Made by a program: the position numbers and the translations under genes. This document shows positions 46,210 through 57,189 of a stretch of DNA of 64,000 bases, one piece after another (position 1 is the stretch's first letter; the number at the start of each line of letters is the position of its first letter). Origin of the DNA: Catonia carolina (lineage: Eukaryota > Arthropoda > Insecta > Hemiptera > Achilidae); contig JAQMRL010000003.1 of NCBI GenBank assembly GCA_035578175.1, positions 92,296,469 through 92,360,468 on the forward strand, given 5' to 3'. The notes under the pieces were generated by a model that was not told the origin of the DNA, did not search any database, and saw nothing but the letters and a program-made list of their open reading frames with translations.

Positions 46210-47100
46210 TATGTAATTGCGTGTTTTTCAGAGTGAGGTTATGGTTAGTTTTCAAAATTAACTAGTCCCTCAAGAGGTTAATTTATTATTCATATAAAAT
46301 CTGTTGAAGTTTTACCCATATGTTACTGTAACTTACTTGCATCTTGAAAGTTGGCTTACTGCTGCTTATATGATTATGCGATTCTGAATAGGCCTATGGC
46401 AGAAGCCATTGACGACATCTTACCTGCAATATAGAGATATATTATTAGTTGTGAAATTACTAGGTTAAAATTATCAAAATTTATGTATAAATTTGACTAA
46501 ACTGTAAAGTATTAAATTTCCATTATCTACAGTTCCATTTATAATTATTTTTAGTAAAATGATCTGTACTAAAATGTATAAATCATTTTATTACTGGTTC
46601 ATTGCCTGAAAATACTGCATAAAATTGCAAAAAAAAACACCTAATGTGTTTTATTAATGTACTAAGTTATGGTAATATAATAGATTTTTAGTCAAAGATT
46701 CAAACATTGATATCACAGAGTGATTCCAGTTAGACCATTAGACACATGTTAAACATACCTTGGTGTATAAACAATTTTTTAAATATATCATTTTGAAAAT
46801 TTAACTGTTCTATAAGGAACAACCAAAAGATGAAAAAAATTGATATTAAATTACAATTAAGAAGAACAGGCATGATATAAAATACAACATTCAGCAATGT
46901 TACAGTTGGAATAAAAATGAACGTAAAATATATTAAGAGTAGGCCTATGAAAAAAAAAACAATAAAAAATTTCATTCTATCAAAGAAAATAAATTACTAA
47001 TAATAATAAAGCATATTTAAAATAAAACAAAAATTACATCTAATAGCCTATTTTTCACATTATTTTATCTTTTTCGACATAAACATGCAGAATCTTGTTT
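46210..47100. other. AT-rich intergenic DNA, no gene seen
   Basis: An 81-codon Phe/Ile/Leu-rich minus frame (46730-46975) is the expected by-product of A-rich DNA and is not called. Confidence 0.6.
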
Positions 47101-47470
47101 TTAATCTTCTTCTTCTTTTTAATCTGTTTTAATTTTCTTTTTAATCTTCTAATGAAGCCTGGTAGATTTTCCATATCCCTGATAAGCGAATTATTATGGA
47201 TTTTTGTAGTTTTGAATAGAATTCAATATAACCTATTTTGATGATGTCACAAATGATAAGTGTTTTCAAATCGGTGTGTAGTGTGTAATTTTGAGACATA
47301 GGAGTGTGAAACGGTAATTATACGGAGAAATTTAGAGTGGAGTGCTTGATTAGTTTCATCATTCCTCTGTTTTGTACGACCAAAAATTTGAATATAGTAC
47401 ATCCAGATAGGTTTAAAGAGGGAATTATAGAGTAATAATTTTTGTTCGAGACGTATGGGTGATTTAGAGT
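47101..47470 (-). pseudogene. Jockey-type LINE RT, C-terminal fragment
   Basis: On the minus strand, in shifting frames, it reads LFKPIWMYYIQIFGRTK, then SKFLRIITVSHSYVS and a terminal DMENLPGFIRRLKRK. It parallels LKPIWTYGLQIYGTAK and PGNPQRRLKRQW of copy 1. There are several stops and the fragment is old. It appears to be a different Jockey family from copies 1 and 2. Confidence 0.7.
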
Positions 47471-47810
47471 GAACAACTTAAACACTGTGAAACAAAAATT
47501 TGCAATATTTAGTATTATTTATTTGGATAGACTTTAAGTTGAGAACATAAAGTTTTAGTAATTTATTAGATAATAGTATAAATCTGTCTTATCGATTTTG
47601 TAATCAAAATTGATCGAAACGTTGGTTGAATTTTATTTATTCATTCAATTTATTAACTTTTATTATCATTTTTTTAATATTTATAAACATCACAAAAGTC
47701 AAACTATCAGTGGATGTTAGACTTCCATCTTTTTTATCATTTTTCTGTCAGATAAGTTATTTATTGTTCAAAGAAAATTAACAGATAATAATCTAGCAGT
47801 GTATAAAATA
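47470..47810 (+). repeat. Third unit of the unnamed repeat seen at 40.4 kb
   Basis: It shares ordered blocks with 40430-40790: ATTATTTGGATAGACTT, TGTAATCAAAATTGA, a TTATCATTTTTTTAATATTTATAAACATCACAAA-like run, and GATGTTAGACTTCCATC / TCAGATAAGTTATTTA. Confidence 0.5.
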
Positions 47811-49059
47811 AAAAAATAATCAATGTTTTAGCACTTAGCAAGTATTCATACTGTGCTTTAAAATTCCTACTTTGTACGTACAATTAATAATCATATTCAA
47901 CTGTTCTTAAACGCTCCGTTTAATAAAAAATTTTGTATTCTGCTTTCTTATCCTATTGACTACCTAAGTGAGCTAACTGGCGAAATTCCCTCTCAAATTA
48001 GGGAAATATCTTATATATCATTAACGGAAGCAATTTACTTTTGGTGACTAATTAACAGCTGGCCTGAACAAATCACTGTACTGAACATCCTTTTTAGATT
48101 TATACCTTTTTTATGAAAAAAGATCAGGATATTTCAGCAATATAATGAAATTTTCGGTTATTTATTATTCTAAACAACCAAAAATTCCATTTTATTCAAT
48201 GGTTAAAGAACAAATAACGACATAAGAGCCAAAAAAACTAGCTAAAATCGGTGTTTCTTAATAAAGAAAATTAATATAAATAGATTTCATAATAATAGGT
48301 CTATATAGGCTATACTAAGTTTTTAATGCGGTTATTTTTCGTGCATATTTTCACCACGTTAAATCAACTCTGAAAATTTAGAAAACGAATGTTTGCCCGT
48401 AAGTGAAAGTTATCTAATTAAGTGTAAGATTATCTGTGTTTAATATTGATTAGAAAATATTTAAAAAAGTATTTTCCTCTTTTACAATAGGCTACAACAA
48501 ATTCTGAAATATACCTTCCGAAGATATTTTCACTAAGGTAAAATTTTTATGTAACGATAATATATAAATATTGTATAACATGGTCGTCTATAGTAATAGA
48601 ATTTTCTAAATTTTCCTTGCAAATATTAAAAATAAATTAATTACCAGAAAAATAATGATTATTAATTATAATGATTATTTCTCAAACATTATAAACTTTC
48701 GTGGCAACTTAATGAATGAGAAACGCTACAAAACTAAAAGTGATTAAAGAGAAAAATATAACACATATTATCCTCTAAATTTAATTTCTTTGAAATTCAA
48801 ACAACCGCTTCCGAAGCGCAGTGATTATCGTGCTAAGCTGCAAATCGAAAGATATGAGATTCAATTCCGGTAAAGATCACAAAATTATTAACTGAAATAA
48901 TCTCACTTTTCCATAACCAACAATACTGGCTAATGATCACGTAAATTGTAAAAGTGATTTAAAATAAAACTAAAATAAATATTGACTTTTCATAATAATT
49001 GGTTATTTTTAGTTAAGTTTTTAACTATGTTTAAACAACTTGTTTAAGTAGATTGACCA
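47811..49059. other. AT-rich intergenic DNA with a tRNA-like remnant
   Basis: Nothing protein-like. At 48803-48885 (plus strand), GCGCAGTGATTATCGTGC and GAGATTCAATTCCGG resemble degenerate A and B boxes of a SINE head. Confidence 0.5.
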
Positions 49060-49395
49060 CAAACTACTTTTTTACAAATCGATGCTGAAGCCGATTTGGA
49101 TCTACGGGATTCAGTTATGGGGTACACCATCGACTTCAAACATCGAGTTCTGCAACGGTTTCAATTAAAAGCTCTGCGGACCATACTAAATGCACCGTGG
49201 TATATTACCAACGCTGATATACATCGTGATATGGATGTGCAGACGGTACGAGAAGAAATACGAAGTTTCAGTTCTAAATACATCAAACGTCTAAACAACC
49301 GCGTAAATCACTTACCACTGAATCTCTTAGACAACAGTAATGATGTTCATAGACTAAAACGTGCCACAGTCCTGGATCTCCCAGGGCGATTCTGA
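49060..49395 (+). pseudogene. Jockey-type LINE RT, C-terminal fragment
   Basis: It starts YKSMLKPIWIYGIQLWGTPS. After a frameshift near 49145 it continues LQRFQLKALRTILNAPWYITN, then a conserved tail with VREEIRSFSSKYIKRL and DLPGRF, stopping at 49395. These are C-terminal motifs of Jockey-clade RTs. With one frameshift in ~110 codons it is moderately old. Confidence 0.85.
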
Positions 49396-49589
49396 TAGTC
49401 TGATTCCAAAATTGTAAATAATAATTTATAATGTTAATATTCTGTAGATGACTAGTATATTTGAGTGTGAAAGTCTTAAATAACTGAATGAGCATTTTTA
49501 ATTGTCTCCAGTAAATTTCGGTGTGCATATATTTTGGAAACATGTGATTATTATTAATGAATTCTCATTTTGTTTTTTTCGTTTTAAAG

Positions 49590-51025
49590 ATGGTTTTGGT
49601 TATTTTTTTATTTAAAAAAACACTATTTATCTAATTTTGATTGTAAATAATAATTAAGAACAGTATAATATGTTTTAATGTTATAATTTGTTAAAATTAC
49701 ACCAGTGAGATGTAATTTTTTCGTGTGTTAAATCCAAATCGATAAGTTGCATTTATTGTCATACAACAGATTATAGATTTAAAAAAAAAATTATATGAAG
49801 AAAAGTAGATAGCATAATTATAACAAATCTTAGAGAAAAACTGGTATACAGTCTGAAGGTACTACGATGTAATCGACGTTATTCTGGTAACGTTAACACT
49901 CTGAACTTGAAATAGTAACGATGAACTGTGCTGTCTATCGATTATATATTACATAATCGATAGATAGATTATTATCGAACATTATTATGTTTGATAATAA
50001 CCTAAATATCATTGCGGAACAATTACAAAAGTTACACCAGAGTTACTAGAGGAACATAAATAAAATATAAGTTAATTGAATTAATAATTTATTCAGAGAG
50101 TGAAATCTCTTTGGTTTTGTTTGTTATTAATTAATTAAATATTATACTATTATTTTATAGTGTTACTGCAAATAAAATGAATAAATTATTAATTAATTAT
50201 TGTTATTACTTTGTGTATCAACTTAATGCATATTCTATCAATCATTTTATTGTATGAATATTTGATAATTCTTTAGAGACTTTGATAATAGGTATTAAAT
50301 CAGGATGGCTAACAAAGTTGATTGCATGTAGACACAAAATTCATTATAACGTCTGATTTTATAGTTTGTTATTTATAATTAGTATTAATTATTAATTTAT
50401 TTTTCTTTTTTATTGTGTAACTTTATTAATCTACGAATAATGGTAATGGTTAAGAGATGCATTGTTAATTATGGTTTTTTGCCGATGTTCACATTTATTC
50501 ACTTATTATATATTTGGAAATATAAAGTTCCATCCATATTCGAACATCCAACCAAAAATGTTGAATGCTTTCCATCCACACACCTAACCTCAGTTGCCCT
50601 ATGGACTTAAAATTACCAAGAGCTATTTGTGGTGGTAGTGTGTGTTCACAGAAAAATAATAAAGTTATATTATAAAAGTAGTTATTTTAAGGGCAAGCGG
50701 AACGAAAGAAATTGAAAAGTTTCACATTTCTGGTTTTGTGTAAATTATTAAAATTTAGAGTTTTCTGCATCCAACGATATAGGTAAAATTTGGTGGTAAA
50801 TGTTTTTTTCATATAACTTTTTTTAATTCATAAATCTGTTGTATAACAAAAAATGCAACTTATCATTTAAAATTAACACATGAAAAAATTACAACCCACT
50901 GGTGTAATTAACAAATTATAACATTAAAACATATAATACTACTGTTCTTAATTATTATTTACAATCAAAATAAGATAGTTTTAAAAAAACAAATAAAAAT
51001 ACAAATAATATAAAATAACTAAAAC
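49590..51025. repeat. Large inverted repeat, arms ~200 bp, ~1 kb apart
   Basis: The left arm (about 49590-49800) and the inverted right arm (about 50803-51025) share TTTTGATTGTAAATAATAAT, AACAGTA..TAATATGTTTTAATG and TTACACCAGTG. The interior has two adjacent hairpins: CTATCGATTAT / ATAATCGATAG (49935-49963), then TTATTATCGAACAT / ATGTTTGATAATAA (49969-50000). No transposase. The left arm is ~200 bp past the Jockey fragment, so part could be LINE 3' UTR, but the right arm has no such neighbour. It could be a foldback-type element or two opposed copies of one repeat. Confidence 0.6.
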
Positions 51026-54000
51026 CAAGAATCCAATCAAATAAAAAAAGTTGTGTTTGCAGTTTATTTTTTAAATTAAAAGTATGTTGAATCCTTACGT
51101 TATTTTTGCATAGCATTACGAATATTATTTCTATTTTTTGAATGACAACAGATAAATACGAGTACATATTTATTTTTTATTTTGTGCGATACTTGTTGTT
51201 TTAAAACTTTAAGTTAGCATTAGACCACCTGTGAATATAATATATTAAGCTCTGCACTGTAAAATTTTAAATATTGAGTTATTTAACGTATAATATGTTA
51301 TCTTTTAGTTTCTTCTTGTTTTCTGCAAATAGCTATTTTTGATTCATAAAGAACATTTTCTCAGCCAACTGCAAATAGATTTTAATGAAACCATAATTGC
51401 TACATCCTGAGTTAATATTACAGTAAAATAATGTGTTTAAATATTTATTTTCCACTTAAATAGGCAAAAAGTTACGATTTTCAAAAGTGGTAATTTCAAA
51501 AAAACCGTCTTATCTTCCTAAAATTACATCAAGACACTACTAACTCAGTGGGCGTAGAATAGCCTGAAAAGTAACCGCAAGTAAATTGGACAGGATAACT
51601 GTAATAGTTTTTGAGAAAATGTTCTTTACATTAATATTTCGGAGATAGGCATTCCGGGTCCCCTTAATGTTAGTCAGGGTTTTCAGTAGTTTTTTATTTT
51701 TCGAAATTTTTTCTAAGTATTTTTGGGATCGTAATTTCTTTAAATTGTTTCTTTTAATTCTGCTTTTTGAGTACCGGAATAGTGTTTAGCAAGTCATTAA
51801 AACCTGTATTTGTAATGAGAATGGAAACATAAATATATTTCCTATACGACCGCGTTGGGCGAACCGCTCTACGGCTCTTTATCCACATCCGAATATGCTT
51901 GACTAACGGCTCGAGTTGGGTCTTGCTATCAAACAGAGCATCAGCCCAACAAAATGTTGAAAGAGAGCACATCCACATTTGAAAATGGTGGACCAACCAC
52001 TCAATGTCAACGTGTTAGGATGTTGATGGGGCCCTTAAGAATAGAGACTTTTGTAGTTGTTTATTTGTTGTACTACTACCCGCCTCGCCAACATCAGTCG
52101 GAATTGTTGACTTTTTATTTCTCCTTAACACATAGTACCTACTCGCAAGTGCGTAATCAATACATGTTACATCACCTGATACATATTAGCAGAATATTGT
52201 TTACAATTTATCCTAAAAAAATTGTCAACTTGTTCTAATTATTTAAAGCATTCTAAACAGTGGTATTTTCGGGATGTGTCCCCTTACCATAAAATTGTAT
52301 AAGTGTGTGACAGTGGAGGAGTACGATTCAGTTGCGGCTAGTGCAGATTGGGGGTGTACTTGTGTGTAGCAAAATGTTTCTATTGAAATGGCTTTACTAT
52401 AATATGTAAATTAGATGGCTATGGTAAACGACTATGAATGAAAAGGATAAAATCAAATAATTTTATCCTCTTACTAACATAAACCATTTATTTTGGAAAC
52501 CATCTAGCTTTGGCAGAACTAAACCAGAAAACGGAATGGACGGAATAAAGGAGAAAACCTATAGTGAAACAATTCAGAAAGTTTGGGTTGCAAAAACATT
52601 TTGTTACCTTACGTTGTCTAAAAACCCTTCGCAAAGAAATTTAGTCTTATTTATTTAAGAAACCTAGGTAGGTGGATTTATGAATCAGTGAAATAGGCTA
52701 ATAAAAAATATATTCAGTATTCAAAAAATATTTCACAAATCTTGTTTTTCGAAATACTTTTATAATAAAGTACGCTACTAAATTAAGAATTCAAGTTAAA
52801 AACAGCACAAGAGATAAAATAAAACTATGCACACGTGTTTTTGTGAAATTACATTTTAGTAAAACAAGCCACCATTCGTTTTTCTGTAAAGAAGTTTAAC
52901 TGATTTAAATTGGTATTTTATTTGTTAGTGTAAACTATAATAACAAATTTAGATGCTAATCTGTTGTAGAATTAATATTCTCAGGGTAAAAAGTATTTCG
53001 GGGCAAATAAATACTTGTTTTGTTAGTATTAAGACAATATAATCACGTAGAAAAAGTAAAAATCATATGAATTATTCTTGTCAAATAATGTTTTCTAATA
53101 AATTTAGATTTATGTTTATAGAACTTAGACACGTGTTTCTGTCTTTGAGTTATATGAAAGACAAACGTGTAAAAACTGTAGGTACGATTCATAACATATT
53201 TATTTTCATAGTATATCAGAATGTGCCAGTAATCTACCGAGAGAAAAAAATGGAGTCGTACGATAAGATTGCTCATTTTAAATTGAACTGAAAAATCTGA
53301 GTCTGTTCATAAATTGGAATTGAGTAAAATATATTTGTGTGAAGCACAAGTTAAAGCAATATTCAAGTTAAGAAAGGCTCGCCGTTGGCCGCGAATTCAA
53401 CACACGTATTTCTCAAATCACCAGGCCTCCTTTTACTAGATGTTACGAATCTTTCAAGCGAAAGGAAAACCGCTTGCGTTGCTAGTTCATTTCATAAAAA
53501 TTTGCTCACTTCACATCTGTTATAATAATATGAAGGTTGATTTGAATTTTTATTATGATATTCTTTCTTTTTGAAGATATAATAAAATATTAGAAATAAT
53601 CGTGCAATATATTTTTATTTCAGTTCTTTGAGAATTCCTATCATGTATCAGGATATGATGTATACATTATTCTGTTTATTACTGAACGTGAACTGGATGG
53701 AACAAAAGTGTGGTAATCTTTTATAACGTTCGAAACTTTTAACAACGGAAAATAAAATTTAAGGACTGTGGAAACTTCTAAACGGTTATTCTACTTAGGC
53801 AATTCCATAACTACATTCTTATTTACTTTATGGAATTCAGAAACTTGTAATGTTGATATATAAAATTTTGGAGGTATTACATTGAAAAATTTACTGCAGT
53901 AAAATACACATCTTATACAAAATAAGAATATGATGTCTGCGTTTCTACAGCATCTTAAACTTACAAAACTTACCAAGCTGTACTTAAAAAAAATTTAAAC

Positions 54001-55655
54001 TTACATAAAGCCAAAGGTTTTAGAAAACATAAGAAATTCTAAATCACATTTCGTGGTGTTGGAAACTCTGTACGGCTCGAAAAGTTGAAAAAGAGATTAA
54101 TACTAAATTAAAAATTAATTTACCTTTACTTTATTGGTATTAATCAAAACACAAAAACATACTATCGTCCCACCAACAACATTATAAAATTAAGCTTAAC
54201 ACGTTTTTACGCCTACAACGCCATTTTTGGAGGAAGAAATTAACACTAAAATTATATCAATGATCATATAGTTCTACTGGCCATAACAATGCTAAAAATA
54301 GCTTATATCAACAAGCAGTTTAATAACAAAAGAAAAACAATGGTTTTACAAACAAATTGTTAAACATTTATAATTTGTTGTGTTACAAATTTGGAAGGAA
54401 GTGCGATTGTTTAGAAATAAAAAGATATATTGATAAAATTAAATATTTAAAATAATTTTAGTCAAGAACTTGTAGTTTATCTAAGTATTTATGGGTAACT
54501 ACAATACTGCAATTGCAATGATATGATAACATTTGAAACTATAGCTATATAGCAAAACTTTGAGGCAGGAGGTTTTTCAGTAAAGCAAAGACTTAAAAAT
54601 TATCGTCACATATTACTTGCAGGAATTCCATATTTGATTTCCAGAGAGGCCAATAACGAAAAATATTATATAATATTTACTATCCAATACGTCTAATTGT
54701 TCCGGCGGAGAAACCACAAAATTTAGCTTATATTGACAAGGAATTTAATAAATAATGTAAAACAATATTCTAACACCTAACCTAGGATCGTTTGGGATAA
54801 TAAATAATAAACTGGGTAAAATAAAATAATAAACAAACTTCCTTAAACATATTACAATTATTTATTCACGCAGATAATAATTAAAATAATTAATTGTTAA
54901 ACATCGCCTACTAACAAATACAATTAAATTATTTTCCTTCAATTTAATTTTGTAATTATTACAAAAGGTTAGCTTAAGCTAACTTAATTAACAATAACAG
55001 TGATTTAACAATTAAGAATAGGTTCTTACCTACAACTAGTTTTTAATAAGAAGACTTTTTTAACGTTCTTTTTACCGTATATAAAAATATTTGCTAATAG
55101 AACTCATCCATTCTTAATCGAGTCGCAACTTCAACTGAACAGAATTATAAAGGAGTACAGCTTTTAAACACATGTGGTTCTTGTCATTTCTAGGAAGACA
55201 TAGATTTTTACACAATTAGACGCAATGGGAGGCCCAATGTACGCTTTACCAGAAAACTTCAAAACATAGTAGAAATGATCAATCGCAGGTAAAACCAAGA
55301 CCAACTATCTCTCTTCCAAGAAGTCAAATTCAAACATTCCATTCACAGTTAATTACTCACTCTCATTGTTCAACACACTCCACACCATGTAATACATAAT
55401 TCTTACCATAAACAATCTATTTATACAAAAATTTCCAGAATAATGTTACAAAACGTCAGAGAACAGAAAAGAAACTACTTATGTATACTTAATACTTCTG
55501 ATAAATTCCAAAAAAGTCCATTCTCTTTGAAATACAAAATTAGTTAATTACAATATTAATTAAGGTTACTTGTATTGCGAACTTGTTACTTATTGAGAAC
55601 AACATAATACCTATTTTTTATAAAATTGTACGCTAATAAAAGATAATCATTATTA
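51026..55655. other. Long AT-rich tract without a recognisable gene
   Basis: No SINE heads, LINE fragments or terminal repeats were recognised. The segments 51840-52110 and 53370-53480 are GC-richer and complex but unrecognised. Overlapping opposite-strand frames at 53043-53291 are low-complexity chance frames. Confidence 0.5.
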
Positions 55656-55657
55656 TA

Positions 55658-56564
55658 CGAGGTGTGGCTGTTAGATAACAAGACTGACGTTGTAAAAATT
55701 TTTCTTTTATTTTATACATAATCACTTATTGTCACCTTCAATATACACTTCTTCTCTATCCCTACAACGCTCCATGCGAATTTTCCATCGTTGGAAACAG
55801 TGCTGGAAGTCATATTCTGTCAGCTCCTTCAGGACACGTGCCGCTTTCTCTTTTAAAGCTTCCACAGACTCAAATCTTGTCCCTTTTAGTGCAGATTTCA
55901 CCTTAGGGAACAGGTAGAAGATAATAACATGTGATGAAACGTGGTTTTTTACTTATGATCCGGAAACGAAGCGCCAATCCATGCACTGGAAGAGCCGAAC
56001 TTCACCGAGAGCAAAAAAAGCTCGAATGAGGAAGTCAAAATTTAAAGCAATGATTATTGTTTTTTTTTATATCCATGAAATTGTGTATCTTCACTGGGTT
56101 CCTGAAGGTCAAACAATTAATCAATATTACTACCTTGAGGTACTTTCTAAACTACGTCAAAGAGTAAGGAAAAAACGTCCCGAAATGTCGAAGGACAAAT
56201 CATGAGTTCTCCACCAAGACATTGCGCCAGCTCATTTCGCATAATTATCTGTCAAGAGGTTTCTAGCCAAGTACAGCATCTCATTGTTAGATTATCCACC
56301 ATATTCACCTGATCTTGCACCATGTGACTTCTACCTGTTCCCTAAAGTGAAATCTGTATTAAAAAGGACAAGATTTGAGTCTGTGGAAGCTGTAAAAGAG
56401 AAAGCAACACGTGTCCTGAAGGAGCTGACAGAAGATGACTTCCAGCACTGTTTCCAACGATGGGAAATTCGAGGAGTGTATATTGAAGGTGAAAATAAGT
56501 GATTATGCATAAAACAAAAATTAAATCTTTTACGTCAGTCTCGTTATATAGTAGCCACACCTTG
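55658..56564 (+). mobile_element. Foldback-type mariner, 907 bp
   Basis: The ends CGAGGTGTGGCTGTTAGATA and (inverted) CAAGGTGTGGCTACTATATA are flanked by TA (55656-55657 and 56565-56566). The left ~265 bp (55658-55921) are an inverted copy of the right end (56330-56564), including transposase C-terminal coding sequence. So the N-terminal half of the gene has been replaced by an inverted duplicate of the 3' half. Confidence 0.88.
55924..56502 (+). pseudogene. Mariner transposase, catalytic half only
   Basis: It reads IITCDETWFFTYDPETKRQSMHWKS (first catalytic Asp), MIIVFFYIHEIVYLHWVPEGQTINQYYYLEVL, then VLHQDIAPAHFA (second Asp). LDYPPYSPDLAPCDFYLFPKVKS (third Asp) follows, and it ends EGENK and a TGA. 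The spacing of second to third Asp and SPDLAPCDFYLF are DD34D mariner hallmarks. The N-terminal DNA-binding domain is absent, and a stop and a frameshift separate the pieces near 56200-56285. Compared with the inverted left arm, the right arm lacks about 25 bp (between AAATTCG and AGAAGTG), so the two arms have diverged. Confidence 0.88.
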
Positions 56565-56566
56565 TA

Positions 56567-57165
56567 CATACAAAAGATCCTATCATTATGAGTCATTGGA
56601 AACTAGGTTAATTAAATTAAACAGAGACTAACGTATCCTAACCTAACAATTAATTTTTTTTAAGATTATGTCCATATAATTATATTGAAATTTATGAAGA
56701 GTTATTTTACTTTTGTTACACCTTGTGTTTTATCTCAACCCGTGTACATCCCCTTTGAACGTCTACCGGAGCTGTCAAATGGTATTAAACAGTTTCATTT
56801 TAGTATCCTGTAAATTATTGACGTTACGGATTACATCAGCAATATTACTATAGTCAATAGTCTACTTGAAATTTATGTCAAACTATATACATTACCTTTA
56901 TGACGCAGTGAAACTAAATAAGAAAAGTGAACATAAATAGGAAAATACTTTTGTCAAGGACATGGAGATCAAAATAATTGTTAGTAACAAGAAATTACAG
57001 TATTGATTTTACAGTATACTTATTCTACATCCGAATTCACTAAACTGTAAAATTTGTCTGAATTATTCCTTTTCAATAATTGTTTAAATTATCTTGAAAG
57101 AAAAATGACTTTATTGTTTGTAATTAGTAATTATTCAATATGCCTATAGTTATTATATAAAATTA
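56567..57165. other. AT-rich intergenic DNA, no gene seen
   Basis: No feature could be supported. Confidence 0.6.
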
Positions 57166-57189
57166 TTTTAATATCTTCTTCTTCTTCTT

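Noticed and set aside
46730..46975. 81-codon hydrophobic minus-strand frame
   Set aside because: Same composition effect, no motif.
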